From Mesorhizobium sangaii (GTDB lineage: Bacteria > Pseudomonadota > Alphaproteobacteria > Rhizobiales > Rhizobiaceae): 64,000 bases of DNA. Position numbers and translations under genes: made by a program. Numbering within the stretch: the stretch's first letter is position 1; the number at the start of each line of letters is the position of its first letter. The notes beneath the pieces were generated by a model. It searched no databases and was not told where the DNA came from. It worked only from the letters and a program-made list of their open reading frames with translations. The stretch is from NCBI RefSeq assembly GCF_014207355.1, contig NZ_JACHEF010000001.1, forward strand, positions 1,805,704-1,869,703. Direction: 5' to 3'. Positions 31,029 through 37,977 of this stretch are shown here, piece after piece.

Positions 31029-31727
31029 TCACAGCGTGACGGAAAGGATGTTGCCAAGGGCGTTCATGACGAGTTCACGGCTATGCTGCACATGCCGCAG
31101 GGCCGCATCCTCCGATGCCTTGGGGTCTCCTGCCACAAGCGCGTCGATCAATTCCTCATGCTGTTGTCGTTGAAGCTCATGGTCCAGCAGCAGACGCCGC
31201 CGATCTCGGTTGGAGAACAATCCGATGTGAAGCAATCGTTGCATTTCATCGAGCAAAGACTCAATGACCCGGACCATCCGCTCGTTTCCGGACGCCCGGG
31301 CGATCGCAACGTGAAAGTCTCTGTTGTTTCTCAGGAATTGCAGATCGTCTGGCGCATTGTCCCGAAGGAAGGGGCCGGCCCCCAGCGTGCGAAGCATCTT
31401 CTCATCGACACGCCCCGCGGCTGCCCGTGCCGCGGCAGGTTCAAGCAGTACCCTAAGGTCGAAGACGTCGTTCGCCGTCCTGCCACTGACCGGAGCAATG
31501 ATGTAGCCGCGTCGCGGGACGGTGTTGACCAGCCCTTCCTGGCTAAGTCTCGACAGAGCTGAGCGTATGGGTGCCAGACCGAGTCCATAGTGGCTGGCCA
31601 GTCCCGCTTCGGTGACGTCAGCCCCGGGCTTCAATCTACACAGGATCACATCGTTTTTGATGAGGTCGTAGGCCTCGTCGGTCAAACGTCGCCGCGCCGG
31701 CAATGCGAAAATACCTTCGTTGTTCAT
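31029..31727 (-). CDS. GntR family transcriptional regulator, FCD (FadR) subfamily
   Basis: 232 residues. An N-terminal winged helix (TDEAYDLIKNDVILCRLKPG, TEAGLASHYGLGLAPIRSALSRL, GYIIAPVS) is followed by an all-helical FCD ligand domain with metal-type His residues in RDFHVAIARASGN, QHEELIDAL and ALRHVQHSREL. Such regulators usually bind organic acids. It is divergent from the amidase / hydroxy-acid oxidoreductase pair, whose hydroxy- or oxoacid product is a plausible effector. The protein is complete although a decarboxylase remnant abuts its stop. Confidence 0.9.
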   Translation of the reverse strand: MNNEGIFALPARRRLTDEAYDLIKNDVILCRLKPGADVTEAGLASHYGLGLAPIRSALSRLSQEGLVNTVPRRGYIIAPVSGRTANDVFDLRVLLEPAAARAAAGRVDEKMLRTLGAGPFLRDNAPDDLQFLRNNRDFHVAIARASGNERMVRVIESLLDEMQRLLHIGLFSNRDRRRLLLDHELQRQQHEELIDALVAGDPKASEDAALRHVQHSRELVMNALGNILSVTL

Positions 31728-31773
31728 CGTTCAACCGTGGTTGGCCGCAGTGGAGCCCATCGATCGGACACAC

Positions 31774-31802
31774 TTGACACATTCGGTCGTTAGGCGCTAG
31801 AA
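31774..31802 (+). promoter_or_regulatory. Putative sigma-70-type promoter for the amidase operon
   Basis: TTGACA at 31774-31779 and CTAGAA at 31797-31802 are separated by 17 bases, about 50 bases upstream of the amidase start region and inside the divergent gap with the GntR gene. The -35 box is perfect and the -10 box is moderate. Confidence 0.5.
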
Positions 31803-31854
31803 GAAATATCGGTGAAATGTTACAAAAATTTCAGCTTTGACCCAAGTCATCGAC

Positions 31855-33348
31855 ATGGTCGGAGAGATGAAAGACGTCCCGACTGCCGGCCCTGAAAACG
31901 GTACAGATGTTCGACACGGTGGTGCCGCGACGATTTTGGACGCTGATATCTTGAGCCGGCTTACTGCCTCCGAGCTTGCTGGCCTCTATCTGAAGAGACA
32001 GGCATCCCCTGTCGACGTCGTCCAGGCCGTGCTCACCAGAGCGGCGAGCATCAACGCACGGTTCAATGCCTTTGCCTTCCTGGACGATGAGGGGGCGATA
32101 GCCGCCGCCAAAGCATCCGAGCGCAGATGGCTAGACGGGGCGGCGCTTGGCCCCCTCGACGGAATTCCAGCTACGATCAAGGATTTGATGACGGTCAAGA
32201 ACTGGCCCACCCGCTTTGGCAGTGGGGTAACTGCTGGTGCGCGTTCTCAAGCTGATGCGCCTTCCGTCGCAGCACTGCGAGCGAAAGGCGTCTTGTTGGT
32301 AGGGGCGACTACAACGCCTGAGTTCGGCTGGAAGGCAGTCACCGATAGTCCGATGTTCGGAGCGACGTCGAACCCATGGAACCCGGCGTTGACATGCGGC
32401 GGATCGTCTGGAGGCGCGGCTGTTGCCGCGCGCACCGGTTGTGGGAACCTGCATCTCGGCACAGACGGGGGCGGATCGGTGCGGATACCTGCCGCCTTCA
32501 CCGGGGTAGTCGGCCACAAGCCGAGCTTTGGCCGAGTGCCATATTATCCGCCGAGCGCGTTCGGCACTCTCGGTCACCTAGGACCGATCGCTCGCACGGT
32601 CGAGGATGCCACGCTGATGCTCGACGCCATGACGGTCCGCGACGCCCGGGACTGGAACCAGCCTGCAATAGAATTTGCATCTACGGTGCTTAGCCGGCAG
32701 CGGGAATGGCAGGGTTTGCGGATCGGCCTGTGGTCAACACCGATCGTTGGCGAAGTCGCCCCAGAAATCCTCGCTGCAGTCGTTCGCGTCGCCCGCCTGC
32801 TGGACGAGGCGGGCGCAACAGTCGAGCCGATCAACCTGCCGGGTGGAAACATATTGGCGGCGTTCAACGTCCTCTGGTTTGCAGGTGCGGCAAACAGGGT
32901 GTCCAAGATCGCCGAGAAAGACCGGTTTCAAATGGACCCGGGTTTGCTTCGCGCAGCGGAAATCGGTGGACGATTCTCGGCATCTGAGTACGCGGAAGCG
33001 TTGTTACACCGTTCGGCCTTCGGCGCCGAAATGGATCAACTTCTCAGGATCTACGATTTGGTGATCTCACCGACCACGCCGGTCGCGGCGTTTCCGCTCA
33101 TGCACGATGTCCCGCCTGGATCCATCTATCAGGAATGGACCGAGTGGGCATGCTTCAACTTTCCCATAAACCTCAGTCAGCAGCCCGCATGCTCTGTGCC
33201 AATTGGTCTAACAAATAGAGGACTTCCGATCGGGTTTCAGATTGTCGGCGCAAGGGGAGCCGATGCGGACGTATTGAGCGCGGCCATGCAGGTGATGGAA
33301 CTTGTCGGGTGGATAGACAGTCAGCCGAGCGGGAGGAAAAAGACATGA
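31855..33348 (+). CDS. Amidase signature family hydrolase
   Basis: About 497 residues from ATG 31855 (TTG 31837 or ATG 31867 are possible; none has a well-spaced ribosome binding site). It belongs to the amidase-signature family, which hydrolyses amides to acid plus ammonia with a Ser-cisSer-Lys triad. Lys is in ATIKDLM, the Gly/Ser block is CGGSSGGAAVAARTG, the nucleophile region is LGTDGGGSVRIPAAF, and GHKPSFGRVP follows. There is no signal peptide, so it is cytosolic. Its TGA overlaps the ATG of the FMN enzyme by four bases. The pairing suggests a 2-hydroxyamide such as mandelamide or lactamide as substrate; this is inference. Amidases of the GatA type also share these motifs. Confidence 0.88.
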   Translation: MVGEMKDVPTAGPENGTDVRHGGAATILDADILSRLTASELAGLYLKRQASPVDVVQAVLTRAASINARFNAFAFLDDEGAIAAAKASERRWLDGAALGPLDGIPATIKDLMTVKNWPTRFGSGVTAGARSQADAPSVAALRAKGVLLVGATTTPEFGWKAVTDSPMFGATSNPWNPALTCGGSSGGAAVAARTGCGNLHLGTDGGGSVRIPAAFTGVVGHKPSFGRVPYYPPSAFGTLGHLGPIARTVEDATLMLDAMTVRDARDWNQPAIEFASTVLSRQREWQGLRIGLWSTPIVGEVAPEILAAVVRVARLLDEAGATVEPINLPGGNILAAFNVLWFAGAANRVSKIAEKDRFQMDPGLLRAAEIGGRFSASEYAEALLHRSAFGAEMDQLLRIYDLVISPTTPVAAFPLMHDVPPGSIYQEWTEWACFNFPINLSQQPACSVPIGLTNRGLPIGFQIVGARGADADVLSAAMQVMELVGWIDSQPSGRKKT

Positions 33349-34481
33349 ACTCAAAAACGATCACTTGTATCGAAGATCTCCGGCAGCTTCATAAGAAAAG
33401 GGTGCCAAAAGCATTTTTCGACTATGTCGACCGCGGTTCGTATAGCGAGCAGACCTTGCACGCGAATCGAGCGGATTTCGAAAACATCAAATTACGGCAG
33501 CGGGTCCTCGTCGACGTATCCAAGAGGAGCACGTCTACCGTGCTCCTGGGCGAGGTAATTTCAATGCCGCTGGTTCTGGCGCCTGTCGGCTTGGGAGGGC
33601 TTCAACATGCCGATGGAGAGATCCACGCGTGTCGAGCGGCGCAGGCGGCGGGCATCCCCTATACGTTATCGATCATGTCCATCTGCTCGATGGAGGATGT
33701 TGCAGGTGCTGTCAAAAAGCCCTTCTGGTTTCAGCTGAGTTTGCTAAAGGACCGCGGCTTCGTCAAATCGCTTGTAGAACGCGCAATTGCCGTGAAATGC
33801 GACGCAATTGTCTTGACGGTAGACCTGCCGGTGTTGGCGCAACGCCATGCCGACATCAAGAATGGCATGACGGTGCCGCCGAGGTGGACTTTCGGCAAAT
33901 TCGTCGACTTTGCGAGCAAGCCGGCATGGGTTTCCAGCGTAATGCGCAGCAAGAGGAAAACGTTCGGGAATCTCGCCGGACAATCCGGCAACTCGAAAAT
34001 GGAATCGCTTGCTGCCTGGATGAATGAGCAATTCAATACGAGCCCAACTTTGAAGGACGTGGAGTGGGTTCGAAACATATGGCCTGGAAAATTGATCATT
34101 AAAGGCATCGGCGACGCCAGAGATGCGCGTGACGTGGCGAAAATTGGGGCGCATGGCCTAGTGGTTTCGAACCATGGGGGACGTCAACTTGACGGCGGCA
34201 GGTCAACGATCTCTGTGCTGCCCGAAATTGCGAATGCGGTGGGCGCCGATCTCGAGGTTCTGGTAGATGGAGGCGTTCGCTCCGGCCAAGACGTGATGCG
34301 AGCGTTGGCTCTTGGGGCAAAGGCGTGCATGATCGGCCGGGCCTATGTTCACGGTCTGGGTGCTGCCGGCGAACAAGGCGTCGCCAAGGCTATCGATCTC
34401 ATCCGTAAAGAATTCGAAGTGACAATGGGTCTGACCGGGGTTGTCCGCGTTGATGAAATAGATCGCCGAATACTGGCCTAG
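33345..34481 (+). CDS. FMN-dependent alpha-hydroxy-acid dehydrogenase/oxidase (LldD/MdlB-like)
   Basis: 378 residues, normal length. It should oxidise a 2-hydroxyacid to the 2-oxoacid. FMN and active-site blocks are present: PLVLAPVGLGG, LTVDLPVLAQRHAD, the Lys of LIIKGI, and the catalytic His/Arg in VSNHGGRQLDG, then VDGGVRSGQDV. One difference stands out: the usual FQLY tyrosine that contacts substrate is Ser132 (WFQLSLLKD). GGGAGG is eight bases before ATG 33345, which overlaps the amidase stop (ATGA). Codons are visibly richer in A/T than in neighbouring regions, suggesting transfer. Lactate, glycolate or mandelate-type substrates cannot be told apart. Confidence 0.9.
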   Translation: MNSKTITCIEDLRQLHKKRVPKAFFDYVDRGSYSEQTLHANRADFENIKLRQRVLVDVSKRSTSTVLLGEVISMPLVLAPVGLGGLQHADGEIHACRAAQAAGIPYTLSIMSICSMEDVAGAVKKPFWFQLSLLKDRGFVKSLVERAIAVKCDAIVLTVDLPVLAQRHADIKNGMTVPPRWTFGKFVDFASKPAWVSSVMRSKRKTFGNLAGQSGNSKMESLAAWMNEQFNTSPTLKDVEWVRNIWPGKLIIKGIGDARDARDVAKIGAHGLVVSNHGGRQLDGGRSTISVLPEIANAVGADLEVLVDGGVRSGQDVMRALALGAKACMIGRAYVHGLGAAGEQGVAKAIDLIRKEFEVTMGLTGVVRVDEIDRRILA

Positions 34482-34566
34482 TTGCCTGTAACGAAAGCGA
34501 ACAGGCCGGTCCGTTGCCGCCGGGCAAAAGATGCTAGAGGACTAGGCGCTGCATGATACGCTTTCG

Positions 34567-35271
34567 CTAGCATAACCCTTTGGCGCCGAGGCCGCTCCTG
34601 ATCTCGGCAACCGAGCGAAGCTGCCGCCCGGCGTCGAAATTTCCGGGATCAAGCCAGGCCTCAAAAGCTGAGCGATGGTCCGGCCATTCGCTGGAAAGCA
34701 TCGAATAGACGCAGATGTCGCAAGGTTTGCCCTTCAGGAACAGGCCCTGGCGCAGCGTGCCCTCATAGACGAAGCCGAGCCGATCGGCCGCCTTGCGCGA
34801 GCGCAGGTTGGTCGAGGTGCATGTCCATTCGAGGCGCCGGTAGCCGAGATCGTCGAAGACATGGCGCAGGATCAGGTAGAGCGCCTCGGTGGCGAGCCGT
34901 GTGCGCTGCAGCGGCGGCGTGTAGAGCACATAGCCGAGTTCGACGACATGATGGGAGGGTCTCGCCTCCATCAGGCAGAGCCACCCCAGCGGCTTGTCGT
35001 CGAGGCCGGCGACGGCAAAGAAGGCGCGTTTCTTGTCGGCCACCAGTTCGGCGACGTGGTCGGCGAACGCTTGCTCGCCGGCGAACGGGCCAACCTTCAT
35101 GTCGACCCAAGTGGCGTCCGTGTGCTCGTCATGCGACAGCGGGTAGAGACGGGATGCGTCGCGCCCGGCGTCGAGCGGGCGCAGGCGACCCGAGCGGCCG
35201 ACCAGCACGACGGCGGCGGGAACTGGAGCGTCGCCCGGCGGGATCTCATCCGGTTTCAGATCTGATGACAT
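34567..35271 (-). CDS. GNAT family N-acetyltransferase (RimJ/RimL-like)
   Basis: 234 residues. The acetyltransferase core starts about residue 40, with VVELGYVLYTPPLQRTRLATEALYLIL (strand-turn-helix that holds acetyl-CoA) and the RRLEWTCTSTNLRSRKAADRLGF segment typical of RimJ/RimL-type protein or small-molecule acetyltransferases. The first 30 residues are Pro-rich. ATG 35271 is preceded only by a weak GGGGCG. It stands alone between the FMN enzyme (convergent) and a 106-bp inverted-repeat element. Acceptor unknown. Confidence 0.88.
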   Translation of the reverse strand: MSSDLKPDEIPPGDAPVPAAVVLVGRSGRLRPLDAGRDASRLYPLSHDEHTDATWVDMKVGPFAGEQAFADHVAELVADKKRAFFAVAGLDDKPLGWLCLMEARPSHHVVELGYVLYTPPLQRTRLATEALYLILRHVFDDLGYRRLEWTCTSTNLRSRKAADRLGFVYEGTLRQGLFLKGKPCDICVYSMLSSEWPDHRSAFEAWLDPGNFDAGRQLRSVAEIRSGLGAKGLC

Positions 35272-35290
35272 GATCGCCCCGATGCGCTGG

Positions 35291-35396
35291 CTAGAGCAAT
35301 TCCAGGAAAAGTGTGAAACGGTTTTCCGTCCGGAATTATGTCAAAACAAAGAGTTAGAGCCGTTCGCCGTTTCCGTGAAACGGTGAACTGCTCTAG
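35291..35396. repeat. 106-bp imperfect inverted-repeat element
   Basis: Begins ctagagcaattcc and ends gaactgctctag, with internal inverted blocks gtgaaacggtttt and ccgtgaaacgg. This type of palindrome is scattered in Rhizobiales intergenic DNA. Its right end supplies the TAG stop codon (35395-35393) of the methyltransferase gene. Confidence 0.75.
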
Positions 35397-36133
35397 TTCC
35401 AGTAGCGGAATACCCTGCCCATTCTGTTCGGCATCATGAAAATCTCCTCGGCGCGGCGAAACCCGGCATCTCGCCCCATGCCGAGCCAAGTGTCGGCGGT
35501 TTCAGGGAAATCGGCCAGAAGCATATGCCGTTCCATGGAAGCGAATTCCTCGTCGGAAACTGTCGACCATTTGTCTCGCAGCAACGAGAAGCGGGCGAGC
35601 CAGGCGGCGCGATCTTCTCCCTCGAACAGGGCCGGCTCCCAGATGACGAACTGGCCCACGCCGCCCAAGGCCCTGCGGGCGTGCCGCATCAGCTTCGCCT
35701 TGCCCTCGGTCGCTAGATGGTGCAGCGACATGCCAATCCAGATTACGTCGACGGGTTCCGACCAGTTCGCCATCGCTTGCGCGAAATCGCCGCAGCGCAG
35801 CTCGACCGGGCATGGGAGCCCTTCGAGTGCGCGAGCGGCAAGCGCTAGCGACGCTTCCGACAGGTCGATGCCGACATAGCCGCCGATCGCGGACGTCTTC
35901 AGCATCGCGGCAGAGGCAGCGGCATCGCCGCACGCCACGTCGAGGAATCGAAACGACCCTGGTGCATGCTCGACGAGCAGATCGCGCAGGAGCCCGTAGA
36001 CCTCGCGGTGGAACATGAGGTTTGTGGCCACGATCCTGCGGTACGTCTCCAGCTCCTTGTTGAACATGTCCTGGGAGCCGGTAGCCTCGTTAACGGTCGC
36101 CACCGGCATGCTCTCGCTCGACGAACTGGCCAT
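35393..36133 (-). CDS. Class I SAM-dependent methyltransferase
   Basis: 246 residues. SAM-binding motif I is FRFLDVACGDAAASAAML, motif II is GYVGIDLSEASLALA, and VDVIWIGMSLHHL is the post-II region. The fold is of the methyltransferase-12/25 type acting on small molecules. GGGAGG lies six bases before ATG 36133. The stop codon sits inside a dispersed inverted repeat, so the last residues (VFRYWN) may have been set by the repeat's insertion. It lies 33 bp downstream of the ketopantoate-reductase-like gene and is probably co-transcribed. Confidence 0.87.
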   Translation of the reverse strand: MASSSSESMPVATVNEATGSQDMFNKELETYRRIVATNLMFHREVYGLLRDLLVEHAPGSFRFLDVACGDAAASAAMLKTSAIGGYVGIDLSEASLALAARALEGLPCPVELRCGDFAQAMANWSEPVDVIWIGMSLHHLATEGKAKLMRHARRALGGVGQFVIWEPALFEGEDRAAWLARFSLLRDKWSTVSDEEFASMERHMLLADFPETADTWLGMGRDAGFRRAEEIFMMPNRMGRVFRYWN

Positions 36134-36166
36134 GATATCCTCCCAAGGAACGTTGACGAGGCGCCG

Positions 36167-37084
36167 CTACGGAGCTGCACCCGCTGCGTAGAGATGCAGG
36201 GCGCGGAAGACCGCCGTGTGGCCGGGGGTCGCAACACCGAACCTGATGCCCAATTCGTGCATGCGCCCGGACAGCCAGGCGACCTCGATTGGCTTGCCCC
36301 TTTCGAGGTCGTTGGCCATCGACGATTTTACGTGCGGTGGGAATGCGGTCCATCTGGTCACAACGCGCCCTTCGAACCCCTCGGCCATGGGATGACCGGC
36401 CGCGGCCGCGACCGCCATCCCCTCGTCGCGCAGTTGCTCGATGAAGATACGAGCCTCGGGGTCGTCGAGGATCGGACCGATCCCGGAGCGCATGAGCGAC
36501 GTCCCTCCGGAAAAGGCCGCGAGTGTCACGAACTTCTCCCACAGCACATTGTCGATGTCGGCAACTGGCTTCAGCTCAAGCCCAACAGCACGATCGCAGA
36601 GCGCCTGAAGGTCCTTGATGAGAGGCTCGCGGTGCCCGCCGACCAGGATGTGACGCAGCCCGCCAGCGTGGACGACTTCTCCCGGCTGTTTGATGAATGC
36701 GGACAAGTAGGTGGCGCCGCCAATCACCTGGTCGCCAGGAACATGGCGGCCTAGAATCTCGACGCTGTCGATGCCGTTCTGCAACGTCACGACACGCGTA
36801 TTCCTGCCGATGAGCGGTCCGAGCGCGGCGGCAGCCTTCTCACTGTCGTAGAGCTTGACCGCGAAAATCACGAGATCGACGGGACCGATGTCGGCGGGCG
36901 CGTCGCTCGCGGACACATTGGGGAGAAAGACGTTGCCGATATCGCTTTGAATTCGCAGGCCGTCCCGGCGCATTGCCTGCAAGTGGGCACCGCGGGCGAT
37001 GAAGCTGACGTCGCCCCCCGCCTCGGCGAGCCTTGCGCCGAGATAGCCGCCGATGCCGCCCGCCCCGATCATTGCGATCCGCAT
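36167..37084 (-). CDS. 2-dehydropantoate 2-reductase family (PanE-like)
   Basis: 305 residues. The N-terminal NADP Rossmann motif is MRIAMIGAGGIGGYLGARLAEAG. VDLVIFAVKLYDSEKAA and VVTLQNGIDSVE are typical of ApbA/PanE enzymes that reduce 2-dehydropantoate to pantoate. The conserved Lys (WEKFVTLAAFSGGTSLMRSG) and C-terminal SSMANDLERGKPIEVAWLSG are present. Several paralogues of this family act on other keto acids, so panE is not claimed. It is followed closely by the methyltransferase gene. Confidence 0.88.
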   Translation of the reverse strand: MRIAMIGAGGIGGYLGARLAEAGGDVSFIARGAHLQAMRRDGLRIQSDIGNVFLPNVSASDAPADIGPVDLVIFAVKLYDSEKAAAALGPLIGRNTRVVTLQNGIDSVEILGRHVPGDQVIGGATYLSAFIKQPGEVVHAGGLRHILVGGHREPLIKDLQALCDRAVGLELKPVADIDNVLWEKFVTLAAFSGGTSLMRSGIGPILDDPEARIFIEQLRDEGMAVAAAAGHPMAEGFEGRVVTRWTAFPPHVKSSMANDLERGKPIEVAWLSGRMHELGIRFGVATPGHTAVFRALHLYAAGAAP

Positions 37085-37429
37085 GCGTCCCCCTCGATAT
37101 CAGCTGCCGTCATGGGCCGAGCGAAGCTGGAACGGCATCCGCCGGCCCGATGTCTATTAGCATTTACTTGAATACAAGGCCAGCCGACGGGTTGGAGGTC
37201 CGACGGGCACGCGATCACGATGAGTCCTCGCCCAATAAGCCACCAAGCCGCAGTTCTGGCAGCCGCCATGCAGATGGTTCCGACTGCGACCAGACCGGAA
37301 TAGCTCGTTGAATGTCCCTCATAAAAAAAACCCTGGCCTCGTCCCAGGGTTTTCGCTTCAAGGATATGAGCGAGGCCGCCGTTCCCCTCGCCAGCGGGCT
37401 TCGATCGCCCGTTCACGGCACGGTGGCGG
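37085..37429. other. Intergenic region, gene-free apart from a terminator
   Basis: 345 bp between the PanE-like gene start and the GYD gene end. Apart from the terminator at 37327-37353, I see no supported gene, repeat or RNA. A hydrophobic minus-strand open frame through it has no ribosome binding site and runs into the terminator. Confidence 0.5.
37327..37353 (-). terminator. Rho-independent terminator for the GYD-domain gene
   Basis: Perfect ten-base stem aaaaccctgg/ccagggtttt with a seven-base loop. On the minus strand it is followed by an unbroken T-tract (plus strand aaaaaaaa from 37323). It lies about 77 bases after the GYD gene's stop. Confidence 0.88.
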
Positions 37430-37723
37430 TCAGGCCATCTTTGCCATTATTTTGGCCATATCTGCCGCGTCGAACGCTCTCAGTGTCTGGGTTCTGATGT
37501 TGCCTAGCGATGCGATCGACAGGGCTAGCGCAGTCGCGGCAATGTCGTCGTCGGCTTCGGCAATCGCCACGACATCGTGTTGACCAAGCGTCCACAACAG
37601 GGTGTGAACCTTGATGCCGTTCTTGCTGGCCATCGCCTTGAAGGCTTCGGCACGCTTCTGGGTATCCTTTATGCTCTTGATACCTTGATCTGTGAAATTT
37701 GACAGCAATACGTAATAAGCCAT
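37430..37723 (-). CDS. GYD domain protein
   Basis: 97 residues, a complete small GYD-family protein with a dimeric alpha/beta-barrel (ferredoxin-like) fold: MAYYVLLSNFTDQGIKSIKD, RAEAFKAMASKNGIKV and HTLLWTLGQHDVVAIAEADDD. The family has no settled function. GGGAGG lies seven bases before ATG 37723. It is a monocistronic unit with a strong terminator downstream. Confidence 0.9.
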   Translation of the reverse strand: MAYYVLLSNFTDQGIKSIKDTQKRAEAFKAMASKNGIKVHTLLWTLGQHDVVAIAEADDDIAATALALSIASLGNIRTQTLRAFDAADMAKIMAKMA

Positions 37724-37977
37724 TTATTCCTCCCATGAAGGGAGCGGGCGGGCACTCACGGCGCGTCCGCCGTCTCCCGGAACCACGATAACACGAGTCA
37801 GGTGCGCGAACCACTTGCGGCAAAGAAGGCTATCGAGCGAAGTTGTCGCTTCAACCAGACGGAACCACGTTGAGTTCGTGGAGATTCCCCCAAAGGGGCC
37901 AATTCCGTGGCCACGATCTTGATGTTCGAGTTCCATGCCGCCGACGAGTGCTAGGCCGGACGTCAGGCTCATCGCCG

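Noticed and set aside
37724..37972. 82-codon minus-strand open frame between the GYD and BTAD genes
   Set aside because: No ribosome binding site, no recognisable domain, and its end coincides with the GYD gene's own Shine-Dalgarno; probably chance.
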